Source: Candidatus Omnitrophota bacterium (GTDB lineage Bacteria; Omnitrophota; Gorgyraeia; 2-01-FULL-45-10). From it: a stretch of 5,754 nt of DNA. Each line of letters opens with the position of its first letter. The stretch's first letter is position 1. A program made the translations under genes and the position numbers. Shown here piece after piece: positions 5,422 to 5,754 of the stretch. The notes beneath the pieces were generated by a model that was given only the letters and a program-made list of their open reading frames with translations, had not been told where the DNA came from and searched no databases. The DNA lies in assembly GCA_022703295.1 (NCBI GenBank), contig JAKLDX010000082.1, positions 1 to 5,754 on the forward strand, written 5' to 3'.

Positions 5422-5754
5422 TTACGATAAAGCCTTTTTTATCTCGTCCGGGATAGCCTTAGGCCTCATTTCTCTGTCGACACAGGCCGTAACGATATTG
5501 CAGGACAAAAGAACCGCGCCGTCCCTCTCGATCTGCTGGGAATAGTGTATGGAGCACTTTCCGATCTCCGTTATCTTTGTGAATATTTTCACCTTGTCCC
5601 CGAGCCTGGCAGGCTTCTTATAGTCTATTTCCAGGTGAACCACGGGAAATACGATACCATGCGCGGCATATTTGACAAAATCCACCCCTTTTGACATGCA
5701 GTATTCGGAGCGGCTTTCCTCGAGATGTTTCAGATATGAAGCATAGTAGACTAC
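5422..5754 (-). CDS. Hotdog-fold acyl-CoA thioesterase (YbgC / 4HBT type), N-terminus outside window
   Basis: The frame is open from base 5754 to the TAA at 5422-5424, giving 110 visible residues; the true start lies beyond the window. The internal ATG at 5697-5695 is not the start, because the codons before it encode a family-typical stretch, VVYYASYLKHLEESRSEY. That segment is the first strand and long helix of YbgC/FadM-like thioesterases, which hydrolyse acyl-CoA to acid and CoA. The rest fits the hotdog sheet: VFPVVHLEIDYKKPARLGDK, then IFTKITEIGKCSIHYSQQI and a closing strand. The expected catalytic Asp, a few residues before the VVYY segment, would be just outside the window. Usual length is about 130-140 residues, so roughly 20-25 are missing. 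The gene sits 4 bases upstream of the DUF362 gene, probably in the same transcript. The acyl substrate is unknown. Confidence 0.9.
   Translation of the reverse strand, partial: VVYYASYLKHLEESRSEYCMSKGVDFVKYAAHGIVFPVVHLEIDYKKPARLGDKVKIFTKITEIGKCSIHYSQQIERDGAVLLSCNIVTACVDREMRPKAIPDEIKKALS

Noticed and set aside
4495..5430. Long plus-strand open frame of 311 codons
   Set aside because: It lies antisense to the DUF362 gene, whose motifs and two 4Fe-4S signatures are clear. The plus-strand product has no recognisable domain and is a codon-bias shadow.
5422..5697. Thioesterase beginning at the ATG at 5697
   Set aside because: The in-frame codons from 5754 to 5698 encode the conserved first strand and helix of the YbgC/4HBT family, so this Met is internal and the gene is cut by the window.

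Overview
All eight recognisable genes in this 5.75 kb window lie on the minus strand, so transcription runs from high to low coordinates. Almost every base is coding and most junctions are overlaps or gaps of 4-25 bases. There are no tRNA, rRNA, CRISPR or insertion-sequence signals. Frequent ATA (Ile) and AGG (Arg) codons, one TTG and one GTG start, medium GC and a ferredoxin-like DUF362 protein suggest an uncultured, probably anaerobic bacterium. A member of the Omnitrophota or a similar lineage is possible, but this is a low-confidence inference because no phylogenetic marker is present.

Region A (4350-5754) holds the tail of one transcript. It contains a hotdog-fold acyl-CoA thioesterase of the YbgC/4HBT type that is cut by the right window edge, then, after 4 bases, a DUF362 / COG2768-type protein with two ferredoxin-like 4Fe-4S motifs.

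Region B (4256-4349) is the only real intergenic space, 94 bases. It is AT-rich and carries a plausible sigma70-type promoter (TTTACT, 18 bases, TATAAT) and two identical 12-base AT-only direct repeats.

Region C (1-4255) looks like a single six-gene operon started by that promoter. In order it encodes: a FemAB-like GNAT acyl/aminoacyl transferase with a TTG start; two four-helix EamA/SMR-type half transporters, linked by a GTGA and then an ATGA overlap; a small class I SAM-dependent methyltransferase-like protein; a membrane sensor histidine kinase; and the N-terminus of an alpha/beta-hydrolase that leaves the window on the left.

The most notable observation is that the histidine kinase has an intact ATP-binding domain but arginine (R280) where the phospho-accepting histidine should be. 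There is no histidine anywhere in its dimerisation domain, and no response regulator is encoded in the window. It is therefore a candidate pseudo-histidine-kinase, comparable in principle to Caulobacter DivL. Taken together, the operon (transferase, paired small membrane transporter, methyltransferase, degenerate sensor, esterase) could be an envelope- or lipid-linked-molecule modification and export module. That combined role is inference and none of the substrates can be read from the sequence.
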